Shown piece after piece: positions 47,852-60,424 of a DNA stretch of 64,000 bases. A program made the translations under genes and the position numbers. The stretch covers positions 32,839,501-32,903,500 of the forward strand of contig NC_090997.1 in NCBI RefSeq assembly GCF_041146395.1. The letters are read 5' to 3'. Each line of letters starts with the position of its first letter. Position 1 is the stretch's first letter. The notes beneath the pieces are model-generated. The model did no database searches and was not told where the DNA came from. It saw nothing but the letters and a program-made list of their open reading frames with translations. The DNA is from Eulemur rufifrons. Taxonomy: Eukaryota > Chordata > Mammalia > Primates > Lemuridae.

Positions 47852-49769
47852 TTGTCAATTTGACCTTCACAGGTCTGTAATTACTGTAATCACAGCCTAC
47901 TGAACGTGCTAACAATCAAAGCATCCCAATTTGAACAGTTCAATAATAGCCTTTTTAATAGGGGTAAAACCATGCCAGAAAGACTGGATGCCTTACTTCC
48001 AGCCTTTTCTGAAGACACTGAATAATGGGAAACAGGTATCAAACAATTCACCTTTTAAAAATATGCTGCACAGAGAAAGTGACTCCAGCTGCTACTGATA
48101 GAACCACTCCACAGCTACAAAGAGGATTGCCTCCATTCTTTTATGGCTCTGATTCCTCCTAATGTTACCCAATGATATGGATAAAGAATTATTTCCTTTT
48201 AAGATTTTCACTTTGAACACCCAACGGTGCCTATAACATTTTCAAAGGTCAAATAAAATTAGTAAAATAGGTAAGAATGAGTTAGCCCAACATGCATTGC
48301 TGGTATTAGGAACTTTTTCTTCCTGAGTTAGAGGGAGAGTCATATAGATTTATAAGCATGTTAACCTCATGCTTGTGCTGTCCTTTTTTGTTGTTTTCTT
48401 CTACTAATTGCCACAGATTTACCCTGAATTATCTATTATATCTTTCTCAATATCCTCTGGACAAAAATAGACATTTATAAAACTCTGACTAAGACTAAAA
48501 GAATAGTTTTTGGTCATGTAACTGAGTTTGTGTGTTGTTCATGTTTTTGTTGTTTTTGGTGCTTAACAAACTGATTCCTGTATGAATTATAATCTATAAA
48601 TCTGTACTTGTAAAATTCTAGATAGAATATCAGGTTCAGAGGAAATTAGAAGACATCTAGCCTATGTCTTTAATTTTTCTTTTTTGCCACAGGACACTTT
48701 TAATAAATTAAATCAGTATATAAAAATAGATAAAAGCCAAGTTTCTCTGAGTCTAGATCCCCAGAATCCCATCTGCCAGATGTCTCTTTTATCAACTGCC
48801 CCTGCACCCCGAACATAGCAGAACTTCAAAAGTCAATGGAGCATAGTTCTAAAACCTGTGATTTAATCCAAGTTTCCAATGTCTAGAGAGATAAAGTGAC
48901 TTAGACAAGGTCATGCCTAATTTCTGGAGTCACGTTTCCCTGACCAGCTGAGTCAACCAGAAATAAGCACTAAAAATATTTTGGCAAGCAACTAATCACT
49001 CTGTAACATTTTCCACTGTCTTACCCTGACTATTCTACTCCAAAAGACAGTCAAGTACTTTCTCAGTGACTCTGGCTGTAGTGGCGGGCAACAGGACTAG
49101 TCGAATCAGCAGTGTGGGCTTGTGCCCACCTTCCAGAACCAGCCTTGGTTAGAAAAAAGGGGGGACACTCATAGGACTGATGGCACTGAAGGTGAGAACC
49201 TGTTTTCACTGAGGGTACGTAGTGCACACGCACTGTAGGGCACATGTCCAGGTTGGCAAATAACCTCCCGAAAGCCTGACTTTTCTCGCTACCAGACTGC
49301 AGTATGTGCCGGGCAAATGAGAACATTGCAAACTTTGTATCTCCACTGTCTTTGTCTGAGGGTATGGAAAATTACCCTGCTTGCTTGGGCAGCTCAGATT
49401 GTCTTTGTTAAATAATTTCACAAGCACTATAGAAAGTGCTCAGAGAGTGAATTCACCGGGGATCCTTGTACTTTTATTAGGATTTACCTCTAATTTACTA
49501 TCAAGGAAGATAATGGTTGGGCCCCACTTGATTATGAAGGCTCTATATTGGACCACATCTGAGTCCAGAAGAGCCATTAAACTAAGAACAGGTTAGGGTA
49601 AATCGACTGTAAAATGTCAGAATGAAGAGATAGGTAGAGGACAGAAGAACTAATGTTTCTTGAGTAGCTGCTGTGCAACACTCACTTCCCCTGCTAGTTC
49701 TATAATTTTCCAAGTACTCATGGTCCTGAGTTAAGGCATTAAAGGTCACGATTAAATGCAAATATTATC

Positions 49770-50000
49770 CAAGCACCTTAGCTGACATCTAATCCAGATC
49801 AGTTAAATGGCACCAACCTCCACCCAGTTGCTGAAGCCAAAATCTTAGCGTTATCTTTGATTCTGTCATTCCTTCATGCAATTTATAATCAAGATGTGTT
49901 AAATCCATCTTAAAGCATCCTAACCCTGCCCTCTTCTCTCCATCACCATGACCTCTCAGCCGGGTTGCTATAGTTCCTTTCTACTCTGTCCAGTTGCTTT
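49770..50000 (+). mobile_element. L2 LINE coding-end fragment
   Basis: CCCAGTTGCTGAAGCCAAAA, TTAGCGTTATCTTTGATTCT and CTTCTCTCCATCACCATGAC resemble the end of the L2 second reading frame, sense. Confidence 0.55.
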
Positions 50001-52280
50001 ATATACTTTAGAAATACTTACAGTAACCCAATACGAGAGCCACTATACAACCCTATGCTGCACAAACATCACGATCACAGACCCATAGCTACCTGGGTCC
50101 TACAGCTGTCTAGCAACATTCACTGTAGAGTCACTTCCTAGAATTTTGACAGTAAGAAGTTAAGCAATGTTAGCGATTTTGAGATTCACTTTTCACAGAC
50201 TGTAAAAAGAAAGAGTTCGTAGGACACTCTTGTCTATGTTCCTCAAGAACATTGTAATTTAATTAAAGGCAAAAGAGCATGGCACTTTAAGGTCCTGGCT
50301 TGCTAGTATATTGTTAAATAAGTTACCACCTTTGAGGACTAAGTAGAACCTGTAATTTGTAGGCCCAGTGTAGCACTTTTTTTTTTTCTTTTTTTAGGAT
50401 GAGTTGGTCATGATAAATTGATAATTGGAATGAATGAAAACTTCACAGTTTCTAAAATATAACCAAACAAGTTCCCCCAAATTCAATTATGTTATTTATT
50501 CTGAGCAAATAAGAAACTTTAACTATCAAACAAACTTTTATATCTAGTATCTGGCATATAGTGTATCCAAAAGAAGGAAATAGTTATGACTATTGCGTGG
50601 AATGTTTCACTACTAACATTCTTATATTCTAAAGTCCTTATACTAATCACTATTTAGGACTGCTCTATATATCTCTGTTTTCTCAAAGTGGTAGAAAAGT
50701 GGCCTGTAGGAATGAGGACAGCTGATGAACAAAGTGAGGAAGGAAATTTTAAATAAGCAATTTCACTAATAAAATGCTCAAGCAGTCTAGAGTAATTTGG
50801 GTACTTGGTGAATCATTGCTTAGCAATTCATGAACACTGTGGGTGCTTGGAATTCAATTCCATTGTCCTCTATCTGAATTGCTTTGAAAAAAGGTCACAT
50901 GAGAAGGAAAGGAAGTTTTGACTTTCACATGCCTGTTATTGCTAAGGAAACCACTTCCTCAGTATTCACATATTCAGCATGTCTCTAGTTTTGGCTTCCA
51001 TACAAATTACATCTTGGTTCTGCATTAAGAAACAAATAAGGGTGGAGAATATTTTCAAAACAGAATTCAACTATGACATATTCACAGAACAAAAAGAGGA
51101 GGCCTTTCGGACGCCCTTTCTTTTCTGAAGTACTCTAGGTATGCCTGGATGGAGCCTCTAAGACCTAACAGGATGTCTGAGCTTCGAGGGAAGTTGCCTG
51201 TGATCTGCCAGTAAACAAATCTGAAGCTAATATGGCTTTGTTGTATTTTCCGACTGGCAGTGGCTCTGAACTATCTCCTACTTGTAGTTGCAGACAAAGA
51301 AACAGGAGATGAATTACCATGTTCTAGGACTTAGTGTTCCTTTCCAATTCAAATTGCAATAAGAAATAAAAATGGTTAGGCTTCCAGTGTGTAGATTATA
51401 TAACTCGTCTCCTCTGTTTTGTGGTTTTGTTTTGTTCTTTGTCTTTTGAGGAGAAAAAAATGAATAAAATAAAGGACTATTTTAGAATGACTGGGTCCAT
51501 CAGTGGGCCTTACTGCAAATACAGCTGAACTCAAAAGTGGCTATTTTGGCTCAAGTGGATCTTCACTTTTTGATGGCTTCTTTGCTTTTACTTATATGTC
51601 TATTTTTGACCCAAAAAGAAAGATCTTGTGTAAACTGCCTCTTTATACATTGTAGAGATCCAATTATTTTTAATTCTCCCTGCTGCTGAGAATAATGATT
51701 AGGACCCAGAAGACCACAATTCTGAGATGCCTGGGGTCTACCTGTTTGAATAGCCTGGTTCTCTCTCTTAGCACTAGGGCTTATGGTTCATCTTCTGCCT
51801 TTTTGTTTTCTAACTTGTTCATGAATCATAGGTTTAGAACAAAACTGCACTGTTATTAAGAAAAATCTGCAAACAGCTACTCTATAGTGACCTTAGAAGT
51901 GTGCTCATTTGATATTACATGGTGGCAACTACAAAAGAGGCAACTCTTAGTTATATTATAATAAAGCTGGAAGGCACAGCATTAGCTGAGCATTTGGAAA
52001 ATTTTATACCAACAAATAATAGATTCAATATCAAGTGGGCACCTTAAACACTTAAAAGGTATTGCTTTAGAAATCATGGATTTAATTTTTATTTTTAATA
52101 TATAAGAAAAAGATATATTTTAAGACTAATAGAGAGAATACAGAAAGATACTTAATAATTTATTAATGATCTTCTATGTATACTCCCCATAATTTGCACT
52201 AAATTAAGCATTCTATTTCTGGGTTGATACTATAAAAAATTTGTAAACACTGTAGTGTGCTTTGGTTTCGATAAGAACTG
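50001..52280. other. Unassigned DNA
   Basis: Few recognisable repeats. The part about 50880-51380 looks single-copy but has no exon-like structure. Confidence 0.35.
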
Positions 52281-52281
52281 G

Positions 52282-52302
52282 GATGATGATGATGATGATG
52301 AT
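52282..52302 (+). repeat. (GAT)7 microsatellite
   Basis: Seven GAT units. Confidence 0.9.
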
Positions 52303-52309
52303 ATTTCTA

Positions 52310-52575
52310 TAATAATAATAGAAATATTTTGCCAATATGTATTGAGAATTTATTAAATACCAATCACTGGGGTAAGCTTTTTATATATGCTACCTCATTT
52401 AATCCTCACAAACCTGTGAGATTGGTATTATTATTATTATCCCTGATCTTCATATGAAGAATTGAGGCTCAGAGAGTTTAAGTAGATGCTTAAATTCACT
52501 CATCTAGTAAGTAGCATGGCGAAAGTTTGCGAACTAGTGTTTCCCCAGAGTCTGAGCTCATAACCACCAGGTATC
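52310..52575 (-). repeat. MIR SINE, antisense
   Basis: CAATCACTGGGGTAAGCTTT, CTACCTCATTTAATCCTCAC, AATTGAGGCTCAGAGAGTTT, and CCCCAGAGTCTGAGCTCATA mark a nearly full-length antisense MIR. Confidence 0.85.
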
Positions 52576-53254
52576 TATAAAGAGGAAGCCTTTGACATAG
52601 ACTAATTTGAGATGCCAAAAGGCTACAGGAAGGACAGGAAGGAAAGGACCCCACCCCTTCCCGCCCTAGCAAATGCATGTGTATAGCTTGTGTGTGGTTC
52701 TTTTGAACTTAAAGAGGCAGATACCACAGTCCCCTGGATAGGGAAGTGTTCACTCCCAGCATCAGTCATCGAGGAAAGAGGAGGCCTTGTGTAAGAAAAA
52801 GTGAGTATTTGGGCACCAGACTAGATGAGAGGAGAAGTCTTGTCTTGGGTGTTTGGATAGTGGATGTGCTAAGATAACAGTGACTCCCACCACTCTACTA
52901 TTCTTGTCTCCTGGGACAGACAAGGAATTTAAAAGGGAACTGTGATGGACAACAAGTTAACGAAAAATTACATCTTGTTAAACTGAAAAATTGAGTTTCC
53001 ATAGAAACTATAAGAACCTTCTGGGCAAAAGTGATGGTCCCTAGGTGATGGGCAACATTGCTTGATTGTGAGTGATGAGAAGCTTTTCTACATTTGGGCC
53101 ACAGAAGATTGGGTCCCTTGGGTCATTTGAAGTAAGTCTCTTTGTCAGTCAAGGCTTATTTCTTCTTTGCCAGTGTATCTTTCTTAAAAATGTAGTGTGT
53201 AAAGTTTCTGTGTTGGTTATTCTCTGTTTGGCCCATCAAATATATTACCTTTTT

Positions 53255-53715
53255 TGCTTTATTCTGTGCCCCAGGAGCTGACCTCTATGGACTGCATTAC
53301 CCAGGCTTCCTTTTCCTCTGGATTTTTGTTGGTTGGGTGTGTGGGAGATAGAGGTAGGACATTGAAGGGCAGGATTTAAGAGAGAGGTCGCAGTATTAAT
53401 CCCTATCCTAAAGCTTCCTTCCCCAGCGTTGGCACAGTCCTTGCAGTGGCTGCTTTGCTGTGTGGTCCCAGCTCCTGTCTGATGGTCTTTCTTCTGTAGC
53501 TCCAGACCTCACCAGGATCCCACCATGCCGTGCTGTCCCTTTGTCCTTTAGGTCTAGGGGTGGTAAAGGTTTCTTGTGGTTGCTAGTTCCTGAGTACCTC
53601 ATCAACCCTAATGCGTACCCTAACTCTGACATGCTTCTGTAAACTGCTTCTTTATTAAATTTCCTCAGTTGAATGATTTGTATGTGTCATTTTCTTTCTG
53701 CAAAACTGAGTAATG
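53255..53715 (+). repeat. Polyadenylated interspersed repeat (unassigned)
   Basis: From GGAGCTGACCTCTATGGACT and TTACCCAGGCTTCCTTTTCC through TTTAGGTCTAGGGGTGGTAA to TTCTTTATTAAATTTCCTC, this follows a repeat I have seen many times in primate DNA, but I cannot name the family reliably. Frames through it are chance. Confidence 0.55.
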
Positions 53716-53953
53716 CAGCTTCTTCCCTAGTTGATTCCAACAGCTAGATGAGCCAGTGGACACACGAAGACATTTTTTGACATACTTTTTGGATTTGCCA
53801 TATTTCTATGCTTCCTTGATCCTATGCATCTCTCTTTCCCTTGACTTAATTGTGAGGACTTTGGGCTCTGTGATATCTGGTCCAATTGAAAACATCACTG
53901 TTTATTTTTCTGAAATACCTTATTGCATTCAGTGGTGTGATGGTCACACCCTT

Positions 53954-54833
53954 TGTATTAGTTTGTTAGGACTGCCATAACGACATTTCTCAGACTATGT
54001 GATGTACACAACAGAAATTTATATTCTCACAGTTTTGGAGGCTGAAAGGCTAAGATCAAGGTGTCAGCAGGTTTGGTTTCTCCTGTGGCATCTCTCCTCG
54101 GCTTGCAGATGGCTGCCTTCTTGCTATGTCCTCACATGGCCTTTTCTCTGTGTATGCATTCTTGGTGTATTGCAGTCCTCTACAGAAACAGAACCAATAA
54201 AAGACTGATTTATCTATCTGTCCTCGGCATTGGGTCACATGATGATGGAGGCTGGTAAGTCCTATGATCTGCCATGTGCAGGCTGGAGACCCAGGAAAGC
54301 TGGGAGTATAACTCAATCCAAGTACGAAGGCCCAACAACCAGGGAAGATGGTGACATAAATCCCAGTCCTAGGCAGAAGATGAGATGAGATGTCCCAGCT
54401 CAAGCCATGAGACAGGAAAAAAAAAAGGGTGAATTCCTCCTTCCTCTGCCTTTTGTTTTACTCAGGCCCTCAACAAATTGAATGATGTCTAACCACCCCG
54501 GTAACGGCAATCAACCTGACTGAGTTCACTGATTCAACTGCTAACCTCCTTCATAAGCACATGCACACAGGCACAGACACACCCAGAAACAATGTTTAAT
54601 CTGGTCACTTTGTGGCCCACTCAAGTTGGCACATAAAATTAACTCTCACATTTGGTGTTTCTCTCTCCTTATAAGTACACTTGTTTTGGATTAAGGCCCC
54701 ATCCTAACAGTTTCATTTTTAACTTAATTATCCCTTTAAAGGCTATATCCCCAAATAGGGTTACGTTCTGAGTTGCTGGTGGTTAGAACTTCAAGATATG
54801 AATTTTGAGAGGTACAAAATTCATCTCGTAACA
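53954..54833 (-). mobile_element. MaLR-type LTR, antisense, split by insert
   Basis: Left part runs TGTATTAGTTTGTTAGGACT, ACAGAAATTTATATTCTCAC, ATCAAGGTGTCAGCAGG to CTCACATGGCC. Right part has TTAAGGCCCCATCCTAACAG, CCCCAAATAGGGTTACGTTC, and ends CATCTCGTAACA. Read on minus it is TG...CA bounded. Flanking 5-mers CCCTT and TCCTT differ at one base and are the likely duplication. A 483-base insert splits it. Confidence 0.8.
54169..54651 (+). mobile_element. Retroelement insert with 7-bp duplication
   Basis: Lies between identical TTGGTGT 7-mers at 54162-54168 and 54652-54658. Landmarks AGTCCTCTACAGAAACAGAA, GAGGCTGGTAAGTCCTATGA, TTTACTCAGGCCCTCAACAA and GGCACATAAAATTAACTC belong to a very common primate repeat of this length whose family name I cannot give. 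It is younger than the LTR it interrupts. Confidence 0.8.
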
Positions 54834-55046
54834 TCCTTGATATGACCCTTGTCAAAAGGCAGGATTTCAGTTGGCCTTTGACTCAAAGCCTTTGGTATTA
54901 TCTTTTATTTGTTGAAGAGATGAAGTGGGCTTCGCCAATCCTGCAGCTTCCCAAATTTCTGGACACTTCCTATTTTCTTTTACTGACGTTTGCACACTAC
55001 TTGATTGTTTCTGAAGTCATCTCTTTTGGTGGTGCCCTACCAAATA

Positions 55047-55363
55047 CAGTCATGTATCACCTAACGATGGCATGGGATACATTCTGAAAAATGCATCATT
55101 TTTTATACTCCTGCGAACATCAGAGAGTGTAATTCCACAAACCCAGATGGTCTAGCTTACTACACGGCCTATTGCTCCGAGCGGCAAATCTGCAAGGCAT
55201 GTTACTGTACTGAAACTGTACTGAATACTGTAGGCAATTGCAACACAATGGTAAGTATTTGTGCATCTAAACATAGAAAAAGTACAGTATTATAATCTTA
55301 TGGGACCACCATTGTGTATGCAGTTCATTATTGACTAAAGCATTGTTACGTCGTGCATGACTG
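55047..55363. mobile_element. TA-flanked inverted-repeat transposon (Tc1/mariner-type)
   Basis: The 317-base element begins CAGTCATGTATCACCTAACG and ends GTTACGTCGTGCATGACTG, imperfect terminal inverted repeats, and is flanked by TA on each side (55045-55046 and 55364-55365), the target of Tc1/mariner/pogo transposases. It has no coding capacity, so it is a MITE mobilised in trans. Family not named. Confidence 0.85.
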
Positions 55364-55365
55364 TA

Positions 55366-57007
55366 TGGTCAATTATAATCAATACACAATCACTCACACT
55401 GTTTTCCAATCTTTTTCTCTAGGGCTTCATTTTCTGCCTTCCATGTTACCACAGGCGACGGTTTTACCAAGTGTTTACTACATAACACAGACCACCATCT
55501 TTCCAGTCTCCAGTGATAGTTTGCTTGCCATCCACTGCTCAGTCCTCAGCCACCACCATATATTTTAGGCTTATTTGCTGTGATAGCGCTCATGTCTAGG
55601 TATCCGTCTCTGTATTATTCAAGAAAAGGGTTTTGCTGCCATAAAAATACAGATTCATTTCTCGTTTATGTTACATGTCCACCAAGTCATCAATGGGTCT
55701 CTGGTGGTCACTTGGGCACCCAAACTGAGGGAGAGGCACCATCCTGAACATGCCCAGGTGCCACTGGGATAAGAGAGCCACTGCGTCCTAAAACTTCTCC
55801 TCAGGTAAGACACGCATCACTTTTTGTATAGGTCACTGATCAAAGTGAGCCACTTGGGTACTTTTAACTTTAAAGGAACTGGAACACACAGCCTTACTAT
55901 ATGCTTGAGGAGAGAATCCCAAACACTGATGAATGGCACCAATGACTACTGCACAGCATCCACCCTCAATAATTGGTATTTAGTTCTAGAAATTGAGGGA
56001 AAAAATGGAAGGAAACATTTAGGATCATCTGGGGCATAAACTGTGGGTCCAGGATAGTATTTTTGTTTTCCAGACACTGTGCCACTATTTTTTCCTTCAC
56101 ACACACAAAAACAACCATCCCATTCCCTAATGCCACAGAATTGCGTATTCAACTCTATCTGTGAATGTCGGCTGTCTATTGTGTGTCATTTGGTAATTTC
56201 CATATCTTTTCTTTCTTGCTACTAAAGAAGTCCAAAAAGCTGTATAAATAAGAGTCAGGTGGAACTCTCTTATGCTTTATTGTTCTTGTGTTATGTATGA
56301 TATGTATGTATCTTATTCCCTTCCAAATGCATTTTAAAGAGGAGTCACATTTGAATTTGTCATTTTCACAAAGCAAAAAAGAGGGTATTTATTGTCATGC
56401 ACTGCCAAACAGACTGGCAGATGCCACTAACAAATGGTAAAAAATTCTTCTATGGATCATTATTTCCATAAAGACATACTATTTTTCAGTTAGCATTTCT
56501 GAAAAAGAACACAAACCCAACTATAAATGACAAAAGAATAAGGGACCGTCAAACCCCAGTGCAGCATGTCATTAGGAAGTTAGTGAATAAGTGAAGTTAA
56601 TCATAATACTTTGCATTCGGAAAAGGACTCATAATCCAGGGTTCCAATTAAAGTAGTTCCCAGTCTAAAATAGATGTGTCTGTAACAGGAATCACTAACA
56701 ATGGGTTAAAAATGAAACCAGGTACAAAGCATACAGTGGAAAAGTATGCATAAAATTATATTGTTTTGATTAGCTACAGCCTTTTCTTAGAAACTTCTCT
56801 GGGAATAAATTATTTTGCTTAAAATCCTTTTCCCCCATTATTCCATCTTTTTCTCTGACTCCAAGTGACTTTTCTGAAATACAAGTCTAATCTCGTCATT
56901 CCCCCACTTAAAATTAGTCTGTATGGAACTAGGTTGTCATCAGGAAAGAGTCTCGACTTCTTAGCTCCTTGAGCCTAACATCTGTACTTCTCTAGACCAT
57001 TCTATCA
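55366..57007. other. Old repeats, unassigned
   Basis: About 55600-55960 (TCTGTATTATTCAAGAAAAG, GTTTTGCTGCCATAAAAAT) resembles an old interspersed repeat; about 56815-56935 resembles L2 (CTTAAAATCCTTTTCCCCC). Nothing gene-like was seen. Confidence 0.35.
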
Positions 57008-57012
57008 ATGTC

Positions 57013-57366
57013 TGCTCTGATCTGAATGTTTGCACCCCCGCCCCCCGCAATTCGTAAACCCTAACCTCCAAGGTGTTGCTATTAAGAGATGAGATGATTA
57101 GGGGATGGAAGCAGAGCCTCATGAACGGTATTAGTGCCCTTTTAAAAGGGACCCGAGAGAGCTCATTTGCCCTTTCCGCCATGTGAGGACACAGAGAGAA
57201 AGTGCCCTCTATGAACTGAACAACTTTGCCTTCACCAGACACCAAATCTGCCAGTGCCTTTGTCTTGAACTTACCAGATTCCAGCACCATAAAAAATATG
57301 TTTCTGATGTTTATAGGTTACCCATTTTACGGCATTTTGTTATGGCAGCCCAGACAGATGAAGACA
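57013..57366 (+). mobile_element. MaLR-type solo LTR with perfect 5-bp duplication
   Basis: A 354-base LTR from TGCTCTGATCTGAATGTTTG to CAGACAGATGAAGACA, with CCCTTTCCGCCATGTGAGGA, CTTCACCAGACACCAAATC and TTACGGCATTTTGTTATGGC internally. Identical ATGTC 5-mers at 57008-57012 and 57367-57371 are its target duplication. No retroviral genes remain between LTRs, so it arose by LTR-LTR recombination. Confidence 0.9.
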
Positions 57367-57371
57367 ATGTC

Positions 57372-58635
57372 CCTCTACATACAGTAGTGCCCCAGCCATC
57401 GAGCTGCCTGCCGTGTTCCGGCTCCTCCTTCACATTTGCTGGTCTCTCAAAGCCCAAGTGAATGTGCCCTCTGCTGAGAAGTCCTCGTTTTTTTTGACTC
57501 CTCTAGGCCCCCTCACCACCTGTAATGCATTTACTATTCATTATTGAGGTAGGTAATTTATAAGTTTTTCCCCTTTCCTAGATTTGGGGACAGCAATTGC
57601 GTCTTGAAAATGTGTGTTTGTTTATGTCCCATCTCATTTTCATAAAGGCTTTAAGGTGGACAGAGTCCTACTCATTTCTCTTGTTGTTTTTGTATCCTAA
57701 GAGAACTAGGTATTTTTTTTCTCATTTAACTTAGGTCATGGCATTAAATCAGATTATAGTGTATTTTTCTTACAGAGAATAAATTGATTATTTTATTTTT
57801 TTCATATTTTGTAAAGGATTGTAAGAATTTTCTGCTAAGGTGGCATGTTGTTGAGGTCTAGGCCCTGGAGAAAGGAGTACGTTTCTTTTTTGAGATATAG
57901 GTTTGCAGTATTTTGTTTTCCAAATGAATACTAGTGGATAACCATTCCATGAAAATGCTCTTTCTAAACAGCACAACTTGTAGAGCTATGATATTTCCTG
58001 TCAAAATGTGTCTTTGAGTATTATATAGAATGCCTACAAGGTGCCTAGGTTGTTATGATTCACTCTGGCATGCAAAGTGGGGAGCAAATGAAGGTGGGGA
58101 GGGTGCACCATTAAACTATACAGATAGTGTTGGTGGGTATACATATGATCACCATATTTACTTAAAGATAACTTGAAGTCCTTAGTGGACCATGACATTG
58201 ATTGTCAGTGCCATTCTTAAATCCTTCTGCTTTCCTCTATCTGCTTCCTACATTCTTCCATGATTTATAGATTCTGGACTGCTTTTCCGATTTCTTTTTA
58301 TAGTTCTCAATAAATTTAATGAAAGAAATTTACCTGACCAAAATTTTGAAAATCAGCCTTGCCTTGCCTTGTTCTTCTGCAATTGCAACATGATTATTCT
58401 CTGAGTGCATTTTTTTCATGTCATATATTCACCCTGAGCTCTGACTGCCACTTGCCTTCCTGGCTGCGGACTCATGGGTATGATCCGTTCTTTTGGGTGT
58501 GGAACTCTCTAGATTCCTGACCATGTGGTCCCCTGCCTCACTGGTACTCCTGGTTTCAGCATGTTTTTTGTCTCACTACCACCGGATACCCTTGATCCCC
58601 TTCCATATCTTTTCAGAGATCCCAGTCCTAATATA
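57372..58635. other. Unassigned DNA
   Basis: No gene recognised. The part at about 57530-57610 (TTTGGGGACAGCAATTGC) is faintly L2-like. Confidence 0.3.
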
Positions 58636-58639
58636 CTGA

Positions 58640-58830
58640 TTTATTGTGCAATCTTGGGTAATTCATTTAACCTTTCCATTTCTTAGTTTTTGCATTTTAC
58701 AAACATGAGCTTAGAAAAATCCCAAAACTGTCCTCATACAGCTTGTACAGATCAAGTAAGATAAAGTTTATGAAAACACTTTGTTACGTACAAAGTGCTA
58801 AACTAATGTAAGCTATTATTTTTATTGCAA
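58640..58830 (+). repeat. MIR SINE, sense
   Basis: ATCTTGGGTAATTCATTTAA, CCTTTCCATTTCTTAG, and GATCAAGTAAGATAAAGTT then GTACAAAGTGCTAAACTAA follow MIR core and 3' half. Confidence 0.65.
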
Positions 58831-58944
58831 TGTTGTTTTCACTGAAATGTCATTCCTGGATGCCACTGTTTATGTACAGAGCTGTATTATTTTAAAAGTA
58901 TTGACTGTTAGCTTGATACATTAGCATATAGGTAAGGAAGAAAA

Positions 58945-59125
58945 CAATGATAACTATTGTTAGTAATATTATACCATATGCCAAGTGCTGTGCGGGGTGT
59001 TTTCTATATGTTATCTAATTTAATCTTTACATCTAGTCTGCAAGGTAGGTTCTAATATCTCCATTTTACACTTGAACAAAGACTCCGAGACATAAAGTAA
59101 CTTATCCAGGAATATATAGTTTGTA
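58945..59125 (-). repeat. MIR SINE, antisense
   Basis: ATATGCCAAGTGCTGTGCGG, GTTATCTAATTTAATCTTTA, CTCCATTTTACACTTGAACA and TAACTTATCCAGGAATATA mark an antisense MIR. Confidence 0.75.
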
Positions 59126-59289
59126 AGTCACAGAATAAGGGGGTGTGTTTATTTTAGTTTTATTGCAGAGCTGTGATGTTCAGCACATGCTCTCTTTGAG
59201 ACACCTATATGCTCCAAATGGGTTTTGGATTTTCTCTGGTCTTCCCATGCCAATCTGTTTCCACCCTAGGCACTCCTTACCATGTGACA

Positions 59290-59849
59290 CTCACGGTGCA
59301 GTAGGCAGACTTCCGAGGTGGCTCCTGGTGAGCCCTACCTCCTGGTCTTGACATTGTGCCCTCTCCTCTCCTCAAGTGTGGGCTTGGCTTAGTCACTTTT
59401 GTCTAATGAATAAAATATAGCAAAGGTGATAAGATGATCTCTTCTGAAATTAGTGTACAAAAGACTGTGACTTCTGTCTTGCTGGCATTCTCTTGCTCTC
59501 TCCTGCTTGCTCAGTTTGATGAACCCAGCTGCCATACTGTGAGTTGCCCTATGGAAAAGCCCATATGGCAGGGAACTGATGACAGCCTCTGACAACAGCT
59601 GCCAAGGATCCGAGTCCTGCCAGCAAGTGGTGAATGAGAGTGGAATCAGATCTTATCCCAGTTGAACCTTAAGATGACTGTAGACTCAGCTGACACCTTG
59701 ATTTTATCCTGTGAGAGACATGAGCTAGAGGGCCCAGCTAAGCCACGTCTGGATCCCTGAGCCACAAAATTGTGAGATAATAAATGTTGTTTTTTAAAGC
59801 ACTATATTTGGGGGTCATTTGTTATATAGCAATAGATAACCAATACACA
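59290..59849 (+). mobile_element. MaLR-type LTR
   Basis: CCAGCTGCCATACTGTGAGT, TGCCCTATGGAAAAGCCC, CAGCTGACACCTTGATTTTA, AAATTGTGAGATAATAAATG and AGCAATAGATAACCAATACA follow an ERVL-MaLR LTR to its 3' end. Only a solo LTR; the 5' boundary is approximate. Confidence 0.8.
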
Positions 59850-59924
59850 TATTGTGTCCTAAAAAGCATTATTACTAGGAGTCTGCAGTATAAATGACTG
59901 GTGATTGAGGAAATTAACTTTGAC

Positions 59925-60030
59925 ACGCCCAACTTTCTCACCTACTAAGCAAAGACCAGTAAGAGGTGAAATTGGAACTCATGTCACTCTGAGTCTGAGC
60001 CATCACTCCCTTTGCCAAGCTGCTGGAGAG
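59925..60030 (-). repeat. MIR fragment, antisense
   Basis: CTCACCTACTAAGCAAAGAC then GAAATTGGAACTCATGTCAC matches the antisense head of MIR. An open frame over it runs into a CAG|GTAAGT at 60180/60181, which I consider coincidental. Confidence 0.4.
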
Positions 60031-60235
60031 GGGCCTTTCATGGGTGACGAGCCTGGCAAGACTGTTGTTTTGATGGCCAATGTACAAATGAAAACAGGTA
60101 ATAATATCATATCTAAATATAAATTGGTAGGGATGTCTTTAGGGACCACGAATCTTAAAGGGTTCCTCAAATATAAACAGGTAAGTTAACCTTTGCTCCA
60201 CTTGGGCATATAGCTACTATGACCCAAAGCAGAGG

Positions 60236-60424
60236 ACTTTTTATGAAAACAATCATATAGTAAATATTTTTGGCATTGCAGGCCCCAAAAGTGTTTGTTG
60301 CATATTCTTCTTTGTATTTTTAAATAAATCTTTAAAAATATAAAAAGTTTTCTTAGCTCAGAGGTCCCATAAAAACAAGATGTGGGCAGATTTGGCCCAG
60401 GCTGTAGTTTGCCAACCCTTACTG
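60236..60424. mobile_element. hAT-type MER element, internally eroded
   Basis: ATAGTAAATATTTTTGGCAT then TGCAGGCCCC at the left and GGCAGATTTGGCCCAGGCTG then TAGTTTGCCAACCC at the right are the two ends of a widespread non-autonomous hAT repeat of mammals. The exact MER name is left open. Confidence 0.65.

Larger units (their letters stand above)
46220..49765. other. Largely unassigned DNA
   Basis: No gene recognised. A MIR-like scrap (TAGAGAGATAAAGTGACTTA) lies near 48880. The 49060-49640 part has more CpG and fewer repeats than its surroundings and could be single-copy. Confidence 0.35.

Noticed and set aside
59905..60189. 94-codon frame ending at a perfect CAG|GTAAGT donor
   Set aside because: The left part is an antisense MIR fragment, no good acceptor precedes it, and the translation shows no recognisable protein.
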